This document shows positions 19,120 through 19,164 of a stretch of DNA of 19,164 nt, one piece after another. The stretch is from Funneliformis mosseae (Eukaryota; Glomeromycota; Glomeromycetes; Glomerales; Glomeraceae). The translations under genes and the position numbers were made by a program. Under the pieces are notes generated by a model, which was not told the origin of the DNA, did not search any database, and was given only the letters and a program-made list of their open reading frames with translations. Each line of letters begins with the position of its first letter. Within the stretch, counting starts at the first letter, position 1. Location of the stretch: positions 1 through 19,164 of the forward strand of contig CAJVPP010001570.1 in NCBI GenBank assembly GCA_910592005.1. The letters are read 5' to 3'.

Positions 19120-19164
19120 AAATAGTATTATTAATAAATTAATATTTTAAAACTATAAAAATTA
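19120..19164. other. AT-rich window edge
   Basis: Forty-five bases of A/T-rich sequence in which I see nothing. Confidence 0.5.

Noticed and set aside
1..19164. Mitochondrial or endobacterial origin because of extreme AT content
   Set aside because: A LINE with poly(A), a Tc1/mariner element and spliceosomal-type introns point to a nuclear genome.

Overview
The window looks like nuclear DNA of an extremely AT-rich eukaryote, most likely an early-diverging fungus of the Rhizophagus (Glomeromycotina) type. The grounds are the very low GC, spliceosomal introns of the GTAAGT...TTAG type, a long LINE carrying endonuclease, reverse transcriptase and RNase H, Tc1/mariner debris and several foldback elements. 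The reverse transcriptase motifs read like the LINEs I know from Rhizophagus. The organism is an inference; no rRNA or tRNA marker is present. I see no intact gene. This is a graveyard of mobile elements with fragments of host coding sequence between them.

Layout. 1-740: AT-rich, nothing recognised. 741-1877: a dead Tc1/mariner element with 32-bp terminal inverted repeats around a transposase pseudogene. 1878-3421: AT-rich desert. 3422-4089, minus strand: a decayed coiled-coil plus leucine-rich-repeat gene whose 20-residue LRRs show on the plus strand as a 60-bp tandem repeat. 4621-4773: a MITE-like inverted repeat. About 5384-13061: a nearly full-length but dead LINE. ORF1 has RRM-like segments and a CCHC zinc knuckle; ORF2 has an EEP endonuclease, RT, RNase H and a C-terminal zinc finger. 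It ends in AATAAA and a poly(A) tail. 13063-13404: directly behind the tail, short exons of an unknown host gene with two convincing introns. 13402-17189: about 40 tandem units of 75-112 bp. 17194-17913: a 720-bp foldback element inserted in the last unit, with TTAA on both sides. About 18400-18948: a fragment of a second LINE ORF2. 18949-19119: another small foldback element.

The most unusual feature is the tandem array at 13402-17189. Almost every unit carries AG, exactly three bases, then GTAAGT: a 3' splice-site dinucleotide, a one-codon gap and a consensus 5' splice site. The most diverged units, next to the host exons, keep this signal although their interiors have drifted. The array can be read as a chain of introns separated by 3-nt micro-exons or recursive splice points, or as a satellite that grew from an intron boundary. 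Only transcript data can decide.

The elements do not form a working pathway. The order of events can be partly read: the array existed before the 720-bp foldback entered it. The LINE and Tc1 copies are old. Both catalytic Asp-to-Asn changes in the LINE, and most differences between the Tc1 repeats, are G-to-A/C-to-T type transitions, which suits decay by cytosine deamination.
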